Shown piece by piece: positions 36,958 through 45,707 of a DNA stretch of 64,000 bases. Below the pieces are notes generated by a model, which had not been told where the DNA came from, did no database searches, and saw nothing but the letters and a program-made list of their open reading frames with translations. The DNA is from Gottschalkia purinilytica (GTDB lineage: Bacteria; Bacillota; Clostridia; Tissierellales; Gottschalkiaceae). The DNA lies in the NCBI RefSeq assembly GCF_001190785.1, contig NZ_LGSS01000008.1, forward strand, positions 81,066-145,065. Direction: 5' to 3'. Position 1 is the first letter of the stretch; each line of letters starts with the position of its first letter. Position numbers and translations under genes: made by a program.

Positions 36958-37461
36958 CTATTTAAGAGCATTGTTTACCGCGTCTTTTATGCCATTGCTT
37001 GTAATTGTCGCACCTGATACTACATCTACATTAGTAGACTGTTTATCAACTATTAACTTTGGTATCTCCTCTACTGGTTTATTAGCATAAGATGGAGTGT
37101 CATCGTGTGAAATGACTTTTACATCACTTATTTTGCTGTCTTTAACATTTACCTTAACCTTGATAGTACTTTTAAATCCTTTTGCTTCTCCTGTATATTC
37201 TCCATCTTTATATGACTTTTCACTAGAACCTACAGAAGCTTCTAAAGATTCTATTTTCTTATTAAGATCATTGTTTTTCTTTTCTAAATCTTCAATCTTT
37301 TTTACTGTATCTTTAAGATTGAATGAAGCTATATAACTTCTAAAATTATTTAAATAATAAAAGTTTCCAATTAAAACTATAGCTACAATAAAACCTATAA
37401 ATCCCATCATTTTATTTTTCATAAATTCCCTCCATTTATTTAATCCATTAAAATTATACAT
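36958..37461 (-). CDS. FMN-binding domain membrane protein
   Basis: A 167-residue protein with one N-terminal membrane segment (MGFIGFIVAIVLIGNFYYL), a coiled-coil (VKKIEDLEKKNNDLNKKIES) and a C-terminal FMN-binding domain. The flavinylation-type motif DVVSGATITS is present; the Thr in SGAT is the expected covalent FMN site by ApbE-family transferases. It is the second gene of an operon with the 4Fe-4S/FMN protein, 15 bases apart. It should act at the outer face in electron transfer. Confidence 0.85.
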   Translation of the reverse strand: MYNFNGLNKWREFMKNKMMGFIGFIVAIVLIGNFYYLNNFRSYIASFNLKDTVKKIEDLEKKNNDLNKKIESLEASVGSSEKSYKDGEYTGEAKGFKSTIKVKVNVKDSKISDVKVISHDDTPSYANKPVEEIPKLIVDKQSTNVDVVSGATITSNGIKDAVNNALK

Positions 37462-37476
37462 ACAAAGTTAAATATT

Positions 37477-38706
37477 TCACTTTTTTGATTTTATAAGAGC
37501 ATCATTTACTGCATTCTTTATAGCATCACTTGTCCATGTTGCACCTGATACTACATCTACATCTGTAGATTGTTTTTCTATTATTTGATTCGGTATAATT
37601 TCAACTGGCTTTTTAGCATAAGATTCTGTTTCATCATGAGATATAATTTTTACTTCTATTATTTTTCCTTTTTGTATTTTTACCTTGACCTTAATAATAC
37701 TTTTATATCCTTTTGCCTTTCCTATATATTCTCCATCTTTATAACTACCATTATTTTTCATCACTATATTATCAGTACTAGCACGTACAGCTTGTGACTC
37801 TTCTAAATTACTAAAATTAGATATATCATTATAAAAAGGAATAATGAATATTAAAACTAACCATAGTAATAGTACTTCTTTTACCACGTATTTCTCAATT
37901 TTTTTATTCTTTATAGATGATTCTAATATTAATGTATTTGCAGATGGACATACTTTATCTTCTATACATTCCATACAAGATACACATTTTAAGTTATTTA
38001 CTTCATCATATTTTGTAATATCTATTGCCATAGGACACTTTCTATTGCATTTTGTACAGCCAATACATGTTTGATCTTTTCTAGTTATCTTAAATATTTT
38101 TAACTTATTTAAAATCCCTAATAAGGCTCCATATGGACAAAGGTATTTACACCAAGCTCTTTCTATGAATATTCCTATAACTATGATGAAAATAAATAAT
38201 GTTATTCCCAAAGCATTAAAATATCCTAAAGGTATATAAAGTAAAGAATATGTAGGATCAATAGTAGAAAGTATTAAATGATATCCATTTACAGTTAATA
38301 TAATTACAAGTAAAAGTAATATATATCTTAAAACTGATAATTTTTTATCCATTTCTTCACTTAGTTTTAATTTTCTTTTGGACTTTGGAAATAACTTACT
38401 TGATATTTTATATATAAACTCTTGAAAAGCTCCAAATGGACATAGCCATCCACAAAAAATTGGACCTAAAATAAGTGTTATTAGTATACTTCCTAATATT
38501 ATTAGCCCATCTTCTTTAAGAAGACTCATTCCTCCAGTAAAAAAGTCAACAGTATTTACTACACCTCCAATTGGGCATAGTGTATTTAGAGCATTAAGTC
38601 TATCAGGTAAAATATTTAACTCCATTGTTTTAGAAATTGTTATGGTAAATAGTGTAATAAAGAAGAATATTTGAATATTTTGTCTTTTTTTTAATTTATT
38701 AATCAT
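37477..38706 (-). CDS. 4Fe-4S membrane protein with FMN-binding domain (NosR/RnfG-like)
   Basis: A 409-residue protein. About five membrane segments include the GPIFCGWLCPFGAFQEFIYK and WCKYLCPYGALLGILNK CP motifs of NosR/NapH-like electron carriers. Two 4Fe-4S clusters follow: CIGCTKCNRKCP and CVSCMECIEDKVCP. A further membrane segment leads to an outer FMN-binding domain ending DVVSGATWTS. It likely carries electrons from the cytoplasmic side to covalently bound flavin outside. The start is supported by AAGGAGGTG. A Fur-box-like site lies 16 bases upstream, so iron control is expected. Confidence 0.87.
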   Translation of the reverse strand: MINKLKKRQNIQIFFFITLFTITISKTMELNILPDRLNALNTLCPIGGVVNTVDFFTGGMSLLKEDGLIILGSILITLILGPIFCGWLCPFGAFQEFIYKISSKLFPKSKRKLKLSEEMDKKLSVLRYILLLLVIILTVNGYHLILSTIDPTYSLLYIPLGYFNALGITLFIFIIVIGIFIERAWCKYLCPYGALLGILNKLKIFKITRKDQTCIGCTKCNRKCPMAIDITKYDEVNNLKCVSCMECIEDKVCPSANTLILESSIKNKKIEKYVVKEVLLLWLVLIFIIPFYNDISNFSNLEESQAVRASTDNIVMKNNGSYKDGEYIGKAKGYKSIIKVKVKIQKGKIIEVKIISHDETESYAKKPVEIIPNQIIEKQSTDVDVVSGATWTSDAIKNAVNDALIKSKK

Positions 38707-38721
38707 TTACACCTCCTTATT

Positions 38722-38740
38722 GAAATAGATTATCATTTTC
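38722..38740 (-). promoter_or_regulatory. Fur box upstream of the flavin/4Fe-4S operon
   Basis: GAAATAGATTATCATTTTC (the minus strand reads GAAAATGATAATCTATTTC) matches 15 of 19 positions of the Fur consensus GATAATGATAATCATTATC. It lies just downstream of the -10 box. Confidence 0.6.
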
Positions 38741-38746
38741 ACTTCA

Positions 38747-38776
38747 TTATTTTACCAAAGATATTATGATAATTGC
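38747..38776 (-). promoter_or_regulatory. Promoter of the flavin/4Fe-4S operon
   Basis: On the minus strand TTGCAA, about 18 bases, then TAAAAT, followed at once by the Fur box. Confidence 0.45.
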
Positions 38777-38859
38777 AACAACTATTTTTCTATATTGATA
38801 AATTTAATACAAAGTTTAAATAGTAGAATTTAATTTAATAATCTTTGAATAAATATACA

Positions 38860-38980
38860 TTAGCAATTTACTGATGTAGAAACATTATCAACAATAATAT
38901 TTGGCATTTCTTCATATATATTAGAGTCGAGGAAGTCCGTATATATTTCATATATTTTATCTTTTAAATTTTAATATGTT
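38860..38980 (-). pseudogene. Remnant of an FMN-binding domain
   Basis: A ~35-codon open fragment in one frame reads ..NIYEEMPNIIVDNVSTSVN before a stop. It aligns by eye with the pre-SGAT segment of the neighbouring FMN domains (YAKKPVEIIPNQIIEKQSTDVD). No start codon or SGAT motif survives. It looks like a decayed third copy next to the operon. Confidence 0.35.
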
Positions 38981-39030
38981 TTTTTCATATAAAACATTTC
39001 TTATTGTTAAAGCTAAATATAATATGATTA

Positions 39031-39060
39031 GAGGTGCAACAGAATATTCTGTTACACCTC
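39031..39060 (-). terminator. Hairpin terminator of the TetR-controlled membrane protein gene
   Basis: GAGGTGCAACAGAAT pairs with ATTCTGTTACACCTC (one mismatch), about 20 bases after the stop. Confidence 0.6.
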
Positions 39061-39079
39061 CATTTACATTTATATATTT

Positions 39080-39742
39080 TTATATATTTTGTTTCATGTC
39101 TTTATATCCCATAAAAACAACCCATACATAAGCAATTGTTTTTGGAATCATTAGTGCTCCTATAGGAGGAATTGTGTCTGACCATAGAACAACTGGTATA
39201 TAGAATCCAAATGAAAGAACAATGGCTAGCCACATGAACCTCATATTAACATCGTTATTCCTTTTTGCTTCTGTAAAAAATAAATAAATAATAATTAACC
39301 CTATAAGAGCAAAAGGTATGTTTCGAATAATTCCCCAAATTACTGGTGCATTATAATTAAACCATTCATTTTGTGGTAAGAAACATAAGAAGATTCGAAC
39401 AATACCTAGTGCATAAACAATTTGTGTAAGACTTCTTCTATCTTTTATCTCATAGCGTATCTGCCATATATGATACAATATGATATAAAAGATTGTCATA
39501 GTTATAGATGTAACAAATTTTCCAAAACCAAGAGCTTTTGCATTAGCTTCTAAACCTGTTGTTAATAATGCATATGATCTTGGAACCAGATGAAATGCAT
39601 CTCCGAATCCTAATAATACAGCCATCCATCCAAACAACTTATATTGCTTTTCGTCTTTACCCTTCTTTACCATGATGAAACCCATTGAAATTACAGTAAA
39701 CAAGTAAATAATATCAAATATAGTTTCTCCCATCGCTTGCAT
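39080..39742 (-). CDS. Seven-segment membrane protein of unknown function, TetR-regulated
   Basis: A 220-residue protein with about seven membrane segments and no extended soluble domain. Conserved-looking polar residues sit at GFGDAFHLVPRSYALLT. I do not recognise a named family; similar proteins occur next to TetR regulators in Firmicutes. RBS GAGGTGAT precedes ATG 39742. A TetR-type gene lies 83 bases upstream on the same strand. The ATGAACATTGTTCAT operator lies 21 bases before the start, so TetR repression is expected. Confidence 0.7.
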   Translation of the reverse strand: MQAMGETIFDIIYLFTVISMGFIMVKKGKDEKQYKLFGWMAVLLGFGDAFHLVPRSYALLTTGLEANAKALGFGKFVTSITMTIFYIILYHIWQIRYEIKDRRSLTQIVYALGIVRIFLCFLPQNEWFNYNAPVIWGIIRNIPFALIGLIIIYLFFTEAKRNNDVNMRFMWLAIVLSFGFYIPVVLWSDTIPPIGALMIPKTIAYVWVVFMGYKDMKQNI

Positions 39743-39763
39743 ATCATCACCTCAAATCTTATT

Positions 39764-39778
39764 ATGAACATTGTTCAT
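39764..39778. promoter_or_regulatory. TetR operator copy 1
   Basis: ATGAACATTGTTCAT is a 15-base dyad (7-base arms around one central base). It is the reverse complement of the copy upstream of the TetR gene. Confidence 0.65.
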
Positions 39779-39825
39779 TATTGTTTCAAAATATACCCTT
39801 ATTTTGTATAAGGGCACGTGTATGA

Positions 39826-40389
39826 TTATTGTAATGTTCGTTTTAAAATTTCAATAAAATAATCAATGTTATTCTCTTTTTTATTTATCATAAACATAAA
39901 ATTATTTAAAATAAATGAAGCACATTTTTCTTTTGTTAAAGCTTCTGTCCATTTATGATTTTTTATGTTTTGATCCATATCCATTAAATGAATGATTTCT
40001 TTTTGAATTTCTAATAAATATTCGTCCATTTTCTGCTTACCTGTTACTTTATCTTCCGATTTTATTAAAGCAATTTGATTCAGCCAGTTTTTCTCAAATT
40101 CATAAAAATAGGAACTTAAATTTTTATACATATTTTGTATGTTTTCATAAAAATCGTGGTTTGTATCTGAATGTAGGTATATATAACTTCTTGCATCAAT
40201 CCAAAAACTTTCAATAACCGATGCAAGTAAGTCCCCTTTTGTAGGAAAATAATTATAAACTGTCCCCAAAGCAATATCACTTTTTTTTGCCACATCTCGA
40301 ATATTTACATTAGAAAGACCTTTTTCAAAGGCAATCTCTCTTGCAGAATTCAATATAGTTTCTTTACAATTCAACTTTTGTTTTGCCAT
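39826..40389 (-). CDS. TetR-family transcriptional regulator
   Basis: A 187-residue regulator. The N-terminal helix-turn-helix is clear: ILNSAREIAFEKGLSNVNIRDVAKKSDIALGTVYNYFPTKGDLLASVI (shown across its three helices). The C-terminal ligand domain is unassigned. It is followed by the seven-segment membrane protein gene. Matching dyads precede both genes, so it should repress itself and its neighbour. Confidence 0.9.
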   Translation of the reverse strand: MAKQKLNCKETILNSAREIAFEKGLSNVNIRDVAKKSDIALGTVYNYFPTKGDLLASVIESFWIDARSYIYLHSDTNHDFYENIQNMYKNLSSYFYEFEKNWLNQIALIKSEDKVTGKQKMDEYLLEIQKEIIHLMDMDQNIKNHKWTEALTKEKCASFILNNFMFMINKKENNIDYFIEILKRTLQ

Positions 40390-40431
40390 CTAAAACATCC
40401 TTTTCAAAAAATTATACATTCATTTTTTGAT

Positions 40432-40446
40432 ATGAACAATGTTCAT
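40432..40446. promoter_or_regulatory. TetR operator copy 2
   Basis: ATGAACAATGTTCAT lies a few bases after the -10 box of the TetR gene, where binding would block transcription. Confidence 0.65.
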
Positions 40447-40450
40447 TTTC

Positions 40451-40478
40451 ATTGTATCATATCAAAAAAATTTGTCAA
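40451..40478 (-). promoter_or_regulatory. Promoter of the TetR gene
   Basis: On the minus strand TTGACA (40478-40473), a 16-base spacer and TACAAT (40456-40451). Confidence 0.65.
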
Positions 40479-40524
40479 TCTAACTTAGTTAAGCAAAATT
40501 ATAATAAATCATAATATTCTAGAT

Positions 40525-41052
40525 TTAAGCCCTAATATTATACAATACATGTTTATATAAAACGCTATCACTTTCAACTTTTGGATGGTTAAAATCCTTT
40601 ACGTAATTCATTCCTAATTTCTTCATTACATTTTGTGAACGTGTATTTATTTTTGCTGTAAAACTATATATTTCTTCAAAACCTAACTGTTCAAATCCGT
40701 ATTTTAAACAAGCTTTTGCGCCTTCTGTAGCATATCCTTTTCCCCAAGCTTCTTTCTTCAAACGCCATCCTATTTCTACACACGGTGTAAAATCTGAATC
40801 AAACGTTGCTCTATGAAATCCTATTAAACCAATGAATTCTTTATTCTCTTTTACTTCTACTGCATATAATCCATAATTATATTCTTCAAATTCTTTTTGA
40901 ATAGCTTCATACATCGCATCTGTTTCTTGCTCTGAAAGAGTTTTTGGAAAATACTCCATAACCACCTCATCTGAGTTAATTTTTCTAAACTCTTCTAAAT
41001 CTGATTGTTTCCAATCTCGTAAAATTAGTCGTTCCGTTTCTATATAGATCAT
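40525..41052 (-). CDS. GNAT acetyltransferase, RimJ/RimL-like
   Basis: A 175-residue GNAT. It begins MIYIETERLILRDWKQSD, the usual RimL-type start. It has EFIGLIGFHRA, the CoA loop EAWGKGYATEGAKACLKYG and RSQNVMKKLGMNY. I place the start at 41052 because AAAGGA lies before it and the ATG overlaps the TGA of the preceding GNAT gene by four bases (ATGA). An upstream in-frame ATG (41073) would overlap that gene by 25 bases. The acceptor substrate is unknown. Confidence 0.88.
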   Translation of the reverse strand: MIYIETERLILRDWKQSDLEEFRKINSDEVVMEYFPKTLSEQETDAMYEAIQKEFEEYNYGLYAVEVKENKEFIGLIGFHRATFDSDFTPCVEIGWRLKKEAWGKGYATEGAKACLKYGFEQLGFEEIYSFTAKINTRSQNVMKKLGMNYVKDFNHPKVESDSVLYKHVLYNIRA

Positions 41053-41522
41053 TTTAAATCCTTTATATACCATACATCACATGAAAAATGTCCTGTATCA
41101 ACAATAGGTTTCTCAAGTTTTTTAAAATCATATTTTTGATAAAATTTATTTGCAGCTTCCATATTGCTTAAGGTTTCAAGATAACATTTATCATAATTTT
41201 CTTTAGCAAAATCTAAAGCTATTTTCATAAGTTTATTTGCTGCTCCTGTACCTCTACTCTCTTTTAAAAAGTACATTTTTTGCAATTCACATACTCCTTC
41301 AAGTTTTTTTATAGGACCTATACCACATCCTCCTATAATTTCACCTTCATTTTCTACAACCCAGTATCGTGATCCTTTATCTTTATATGCTTCAGAAAGA
41401 CATGCTAACTCAGGATCTTCCCAAGCAAGTCCCTCCCTGTCTCCACCAAATTCTTTTAGACAAGTTCTTATAACTTCTTCTATTCTCTCATTGTCTTTCT
41501 TTTCTATCTCTCTTATAAGCAT
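41049..41522 (-). CDS. GNAT acetyltransferase
   Basis: A 157-residue GNAT. EGEIIGGCGIGPI is the central strand, and ESRGTGAANKLMKIALDFAK the CoA loop. The end is KFYQKYDFKKLEKPI. It resembles the small multi-purpose acetyltransferases that modify amino acids or peptides. It is coupled to the next gene by an ATGA overlap, so the two are one operon. Confidence 0.87.
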   Translation of the reverse strand: MLIREIEKKDNERIEEVIRTCLKEFGGDREGLAWEDPELACLSEAYKDKGSRYWVVENEGEIIGGCGIGPIKKLEGVCELQKMYFLKESRGTGAANKLMKIALDFAKENYDKCYLETLSNMEAANKFYQKYDFKKLEKPIVDTGHFSCDVWYIKDLK

Positions 41523-41779
41523 ACATACCGTCTCCTTTCAAAGCTGTGGTCATTTATAGTATAGTTTCACTGTCTTTTGATTTACCTAGTCTTCCACATT
41601 GTTCTTTTAGTTTTGTACTTACTTAACTCAAAATTTATATGATTATATACTAACATATATCCTTTAACTTTACTTAATTTTATATTTTAATAAAATTATA
41701 GTATTTCTCTTACTACTATTTCAAGAGCATAAACTATTATGTAATAAAGCAGGTTATATCTAACTCTAAAATTTCAAAT

Positions 41780-41828
41780 AAAAAATCGATATTTGATTAT
41801 ATAAGTTAATATATCAAAATACCGATTT
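41780..41828 (-). terminator. Hairpin terminator near the CD3324-like remnant
   Basis: AAATCGATATTTGAT pairs imperfectly with ATATCAAAATACCGATTT. On the minus strand a T-run follows. It lies just after the stop of the remnant. Confidence 0.55.
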
Positions 41829-41832
41829 GTAT

Positions 41833-41981
41833 TTATATTTTTTCTTTTTCTCGTCTGATTATTCTTCTGATACTATTCTCAGTAAGATAGTACTCTTTAC
41901 TAAGTTCTTTAACAGATATTCCTTGGTTGTATCCGCTGAAAGTCTCTCTATTTTCTACCCAAACTTTTCTTATTTTCAAGT
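41833..41981 (-). pseudogene. C-terminal remnant of a CD3324/Mor-type HTH protein
   Basis: A ~48-codon open fragment without start codon, limited upstream by a stop. It reads GYNQGISVKELSKEYYLTEN and continues SIRRIIRREKEK, the C-terminal helix-turn-helix of the small CD3324-family proteins (related to the Mor activator). The N-terminal half is gone. The surrounding 650-base gap 41523-42176 holds nothing else recognisable. Confidence 0.55.
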
Positions 41982-42176
41982 TTTATAGGTATATATAAAT
42001 ATCAATCTTCTATATATTATTGAATAAGTTTAATCACAATTCTGGTAATATATTCTGTGCTTTATTACAATAATCTTATCATATATATTTATAAATCAAA
42101 TATATTATCCATGAATATAAGAAAATAAAAGTAAGATTATCTGTCTCTAAGAAAACTTGTTAATAAGTATAAAATA

Positions 42177-43370
42177 TCAGTACACCTTAATAAATAAAAC
42201 CTTAAGATAGTTCCCTTCCTCAAATTCTTTTATAGTTCTAAAATCTGATGGAAGTGAAAACTCCTCTATAATCTTATATTTCTTGCTCATTTCTCTAAAT
42301 GCCATATCAATAAATCCTTTAAATTTATTCATATCAAAAGAACTACAATTTGTTGATGCAACTATTACACCATTGTCTTCTGTTATAGCTATAGCTTCTT
42401 TTAAAAGGTCTTTGTAATCCTTTGATGCACTAAACTTGAAATTCTTCGACTTAGCAAAACTTGGTGGATCAAGTATTACCATATCAAATTTCAACTCTCT
42501 TTTTACAGCATATTTAAAATAGTTAAACACATCTTCTACTACTATATCCTGAGCCTCATAGTCTATTTCATTTATACTAAATTGTTCAATAGTCTTACTT
42601 AGACTTCTATTTGCAAGATCAACACTAGTTGTTTTAATAGCTCCACCTAAAGCAGCAAATACTGAAAATGCTCCTGTATAAGAGAATGTATTTAAAACAG
42701 TCTTTCCTTTTGCATATTTGTCTCTAATAGTTCTTCTAACATCTCTCTGATCTAAAAATACTCCTACCATAGCTCCTTCATTTAGATATATAGCGAAGTT
42801 TACTCCATTTTCTTTAACTATGATTGGAAACTGTCCTCTTTCGCCAAGAACAAATCCATCTTCTTCAATATACTTACCTTCCGTATCAAATCTCTTTTTC
42901 TGATATATACCTTTAAACTCTACTAATGTTTTTAGTGAATTTATTACATGATCTCTAAACTTATAAATCCCTTTGCTATACCAGTTTATTAAGTAATATC
43001 CATCAAAGTATTCAATAGTCAATCCTCCTATTCCATCACCCTCACCATTGAATACTCTAAATGCAGTTGTATCTTGGCTGTTATAGAAAGATGCTCTTTT
43101 ATTTAAAGCAGATGCTATCTTTCTTTCGAAAAATGCTTTATCTATTTTTTCATTTTCTTTTCTACTAAGAATCCATCCATATCCTTTATTTTGTTTTCCA
43201 TAGTATCCTCTTCCAATAAATTTATTCTTTTCATCTATGAGCTTAACTATAGCCCCTTCTTTATCAACATCATTTATATTCATTATTGCTTCTTTAAATA
43301 TTAGTGGATATCCATTTTTAAATTTATTGACAAACTTTGATTTTACCTTTAAAGTAACTTCTGTTTTCAT
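42177..43370 (-). CDS. Class I SAM-dependent rRNA methyltransferase, RlmI/YwbD-like
   Basis: A 397-residue protein with an N-terminal PUA-like domain (KVKSKFVNKFKNGYPLIF), a small beta domain (GEGDGIGGLTIEYFDGYYLI) and a Rossmann methyltransferase. SAM-binding TVLNTFSYTGAFSVFAALGG and catalytic FDMVILDPPSFAKSK are clear. It should methylate a cytosine at C5 in 23S rRNA. The start at 43370 (MKTEVTLKVKS) is preferred: AGGA lies 8 bases before it, and the longer frame from a TTG at 43442 adds a low-quality 24-residue tail with no RBS. Confidence 0.85.
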   Translation of the reverse strand: MKTEVTLKVKSKFVNKFKNGYPLIFKEAIMNINDVDKEGAIVKLIDEKNKFIGRGYYGKQNKGYGWILSRKENEKIDKAFFERKIASALNKRASFYNSQDTTAFRVFNGEGDGIGGLTIEYFDGYYLINWYSKGIYKFRDHVINSLKTLVEFKGIYQKKRFDTEGKYIEEDGFVLGERGQFPIIVKENGVNFAIYLNEGAMVGVFLDQRDVRRTIRDKYAKGKTVLNTFSYTGAFSVFAALGGAIKTTSVDLANRSLSKTIEQFSINEIDYEAQDIVVEDVFNYFKYAVKRELKFDMVILDPPSFAKSKNFKFSASKDYKDLLKEAIAITEDNGVIVASTNCSSFDMNKFKGFIDMAFREMSKKYKIIEEFSLPSDFRTIKEFEEGNYLKVLFIKVY

Positions 43371-43718
43371 ATTCTTCATCCTATCCATTGTTTTTGTATT
43401 ATCTATGTAAAATAAATATATGATTATATACTTTCTACTCAATAGTTTATCATATACTAATTATAAACTACTAATTTATCATTTATATAAATGTCTTATT
43501 TTCATTAAGATACAAGTCATTGTCAAAATTTATCTTACTAAAAGCTTGATTATTATGTTTTCTAAAATCAACAATTCTATACATTATAACTTAACTTTGA
43601 TTGACTATATCATATTAATCCTATTGTATAAAGAAATATTTCGTTATAAAATTTAAAGTCTATATTAATTTATGATAGAATGTATTGAGATAAATTTAAA
43701 CGTAAAAGGATGATCTGA
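43371..43718. other. Gene-free AT-rich gap between divergent genes
   Basis: Between the methyltransferase gene and the plus-strand ABC-F gene. It contains the upstream sequences of both; no supported gene or clear regulatory dyad was seen. Confidence 0.5.
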
Positions 43719-45626
43719 ATGAATGTTTTATCTGGTGAAAATATATCTAAAAGTTATGGAGTCAAAACTCTCTTTAAAGATATTTCATTTAATATAAGTA
43801 ATGATGAAAAAATAGGTCTTATTGGTATAAATGGTACTGGTAAATCTACACTATTAAAAATAGTAGCAGGATATGAAACTCCAGATAGTGGATCTATAAC
43901 TATCCCAAAAGGAATTACTATAGAGTATCTCCATCAAAATCCTGACTTTAATCCTGAAGCAACAGTCTTAGAGCAAGTATTTAAAGGTGATTCTCAAATT
44001 ATGAAATTAATAAGACAATATGAAGAAACATTAAGTGCTATTTCAAAATCTGAAAACAATGAAAAGCTACAAGAACGTCTCCTTAAATTGTCAGATGATA
44101 TGACTACACTAGATGCTTGGGACCTTGAGAGTCAAGCTAAAACTATCTTGACTAAGCTTGGAATCACTGAGTTTGACAAAAAAATCAAAGTACTTTCTGG
44201 TGGACAGAAAAAAAGAGTAGCTTTGGCCAGTGCTCTTATTACACCTTGTGACTTACTAATACTAGATGAACCTACTAACCATATGGATAGTGATACTATT
44301 AATTGGCTGGAAGAATATCTTCAAAGCAGAAAAGGTGCTCTACTTATGATTACCCATGATAGATACTTTTTAGATAGAATTGTTAATAAAACATTAGAGC
44401 TTGATGGTGGTAATCTATATACTTACACAGGCAACTACTCTGAATTTCTTGAAAGAAAGTTAGAAAGACAAAATCTAGAAGCTGTAATTGAGCATAAAAG
44501 GCAAAGACTATATAAGAAAGAGCTTGAATGGATAAGGTCAGGGGTTAAGGCTAGAACAACTAAGCAAAAAGCAAGAATCCAAAGATTTGAAGCTTTAGAA
44601 AGCTCTAAAGTAGATATAAGTGAATCTAACTTAGATATATCTGTAGGTGGATCTAGATTAGGACAAAAAATTATAGAGATAAATAATATATCTAAATCAT
44701 TTGAAGAAAAAACAATTATAAAAGACTTCACTTATACATTCTTAAGAGGTGATAGAATTGGTATTATCGGAAATAGCGGTATAGGTAAATCAACTCTTTT
44801 GAATATTATTATGGGTAACCTTCAATGTGACTTAGGAAGTATAGAAACTGGATCTACAGTAAATATAGGATACTTTTCACAAGAATCTCAAGATATGAAT
44901 ACCAATCTACGTGCTATTGAATATATAAGGGAAAGTGGAGAATATGTTACTACAGCAGATGGTACTAAGATAAGCGCAGCTCAAATGATGGAGAGATTTT
45001 TATTTACCTCTGATATGCAATGGTCATATATCTCAAAATTATCAGGTGGAGAAAAAAGAAGACTATATCTTCTTAAAGTATTAATGACTTCTCCAAATGT
45101 TCTAATATTAGACGAACCAACTAATGATCTAGATATTGATACTTTAAAAGTACTAGAAGACTATATATCAGAATTTAATGGTCCTGTCGTAACAGTATCT
45201 CATGATAGATACTTTCTAGACGTAATATGTAACAAAATATTTTCATTTGAAGGTAATGGTAACATCATTGTTAACGTAGGAAATCACTCTGATTATATGG
45301 ATAAAAAAGATAGTATATGCAATGTAATTAATGAAGAAGCTCCTAAGAAAAAAGAAACTCAAAAACAATCTAAGCCCAAATCTCAAAATCTTAAATTTTC
45401 TTATAAAGAAAAATTAGAATATGAACAAATAGATTCACAAATAGAAAAATTAGAAGAAGCATTAACAAAAATAGAAAACGAACTAGTAATATACTCTAGT
45501 GATTTTACTAAGTTACAAGAATTATTAGAGAAAAAAGAAAAAACTGAAGATGAACTTTTATATAAACTAGAACGTCAAGAGTATTTTATTAATCTAGAAA
45601 AACAAATCAATGATAACAAAAACTAA
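43719..45626 (+). CDS. ABC-F ATPase, Uup/YfmR-type
   Basis: A 635-residue protein with two intact ATPase domains. Domain 1: GINGTGKSTLLK, LSGGQKKRVALASAL, LLILDEPTNHMD. Domain 2: GNSGIGKSTLLN, LSGGEKRRLYLLKVL, VLILDEPTNDLD. The interdomain linker is ~80 residues and rich in Arg (QRLYKKELEWIRSGVKARTT). A Lys-rich linker and a ~75-residue C-terminal coiled coil (LEYEQIDSQIEKLEEALTKI) complete the Uup/YfmR layout. The family helps stalled ribosomes in translation elongation. It stands alone with a strong terminator. Confidence 0.9.
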   Translation: MNVLSGENISKSYGVKTLFKDISFNISNDEKIGLIGINGTGKSTLLKIVAGYETPDSGSITIPKGITIEYLHQNPDFNPEATVLEQVFKGDSQIMKLIRQYEETLSAISKSENNEKLQERLLKLSDDMTTLDAWDLESQAKTILTKLGITEFDKKIKVLSGGQKKRVALASALITPCDLLILDEPTNHMDSDTINWLEEYLQSRKGALLMITHDRYFLDRIVNKTLELDGGNLYTYTGNYSEFLERKLERQNLEAVIEHKRQRLYKKELEWIRSGVKARTTKQKARIQRFEALESSKVDISESNLDISVGGSRLGQKIIEINNISKSFEEKTIIKDFTYTFLRGDRIGIIGNSGIGKSTLLNIIMGNLQCDLGSIETGSTVNIGYFSQESQDMNTNLRAIEYIRESGEYVTTADGTKISAAQMMERFLFTSDMQWSYISKLSGGEKRRLYLLKVLMTSPNVLILDEPTNDLDIDTLKVLEDYISEFNGPVVTVSHDRYFLDVICNKIFSFEGNGNIIVNVGNHSDYMDKKDSICNVINEEAPKKKETQKQSKPKSQNLKFSYKEKLEYEQIDSQIEKLEEALTKIENELVIYSSDFTKLQELLEKKEKTEDELLYKLERQEYFINLEKQINDNKN

Positions 45627-45660
45627 AAAATCAGTCTTTACTAGACTGATTTTTTAGTTT
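45624..45660 (+). terminator. Intrinsic terminator of the Uup-type gene
   Basis: AAAAAATCAGTCT pairs with AGACTGATTTTTT with a 5-base loop, directly overlapping the stop. Confidence 0.85.
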
Positions 45661-45707
45661 TTGCTAATTAAACTTTTCTAAACACATATAAAATTCATCT
45701 GACTAAC

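Noticed and set aside
41523..42176. Insertion sequence in the 650-base gap
   Set aside because: No terminal inverted repeats, target duplication or transposase motifs; only the HTH remnant and a terminator were found.
43420..43656. 78-codon plus-strand frame upstream of the Uup-type ABC-F gene
   Set aside because: It is made of Leu/Ile/Tyr/Lys from AT-rich DNA, has no RBS and no family resemblance.
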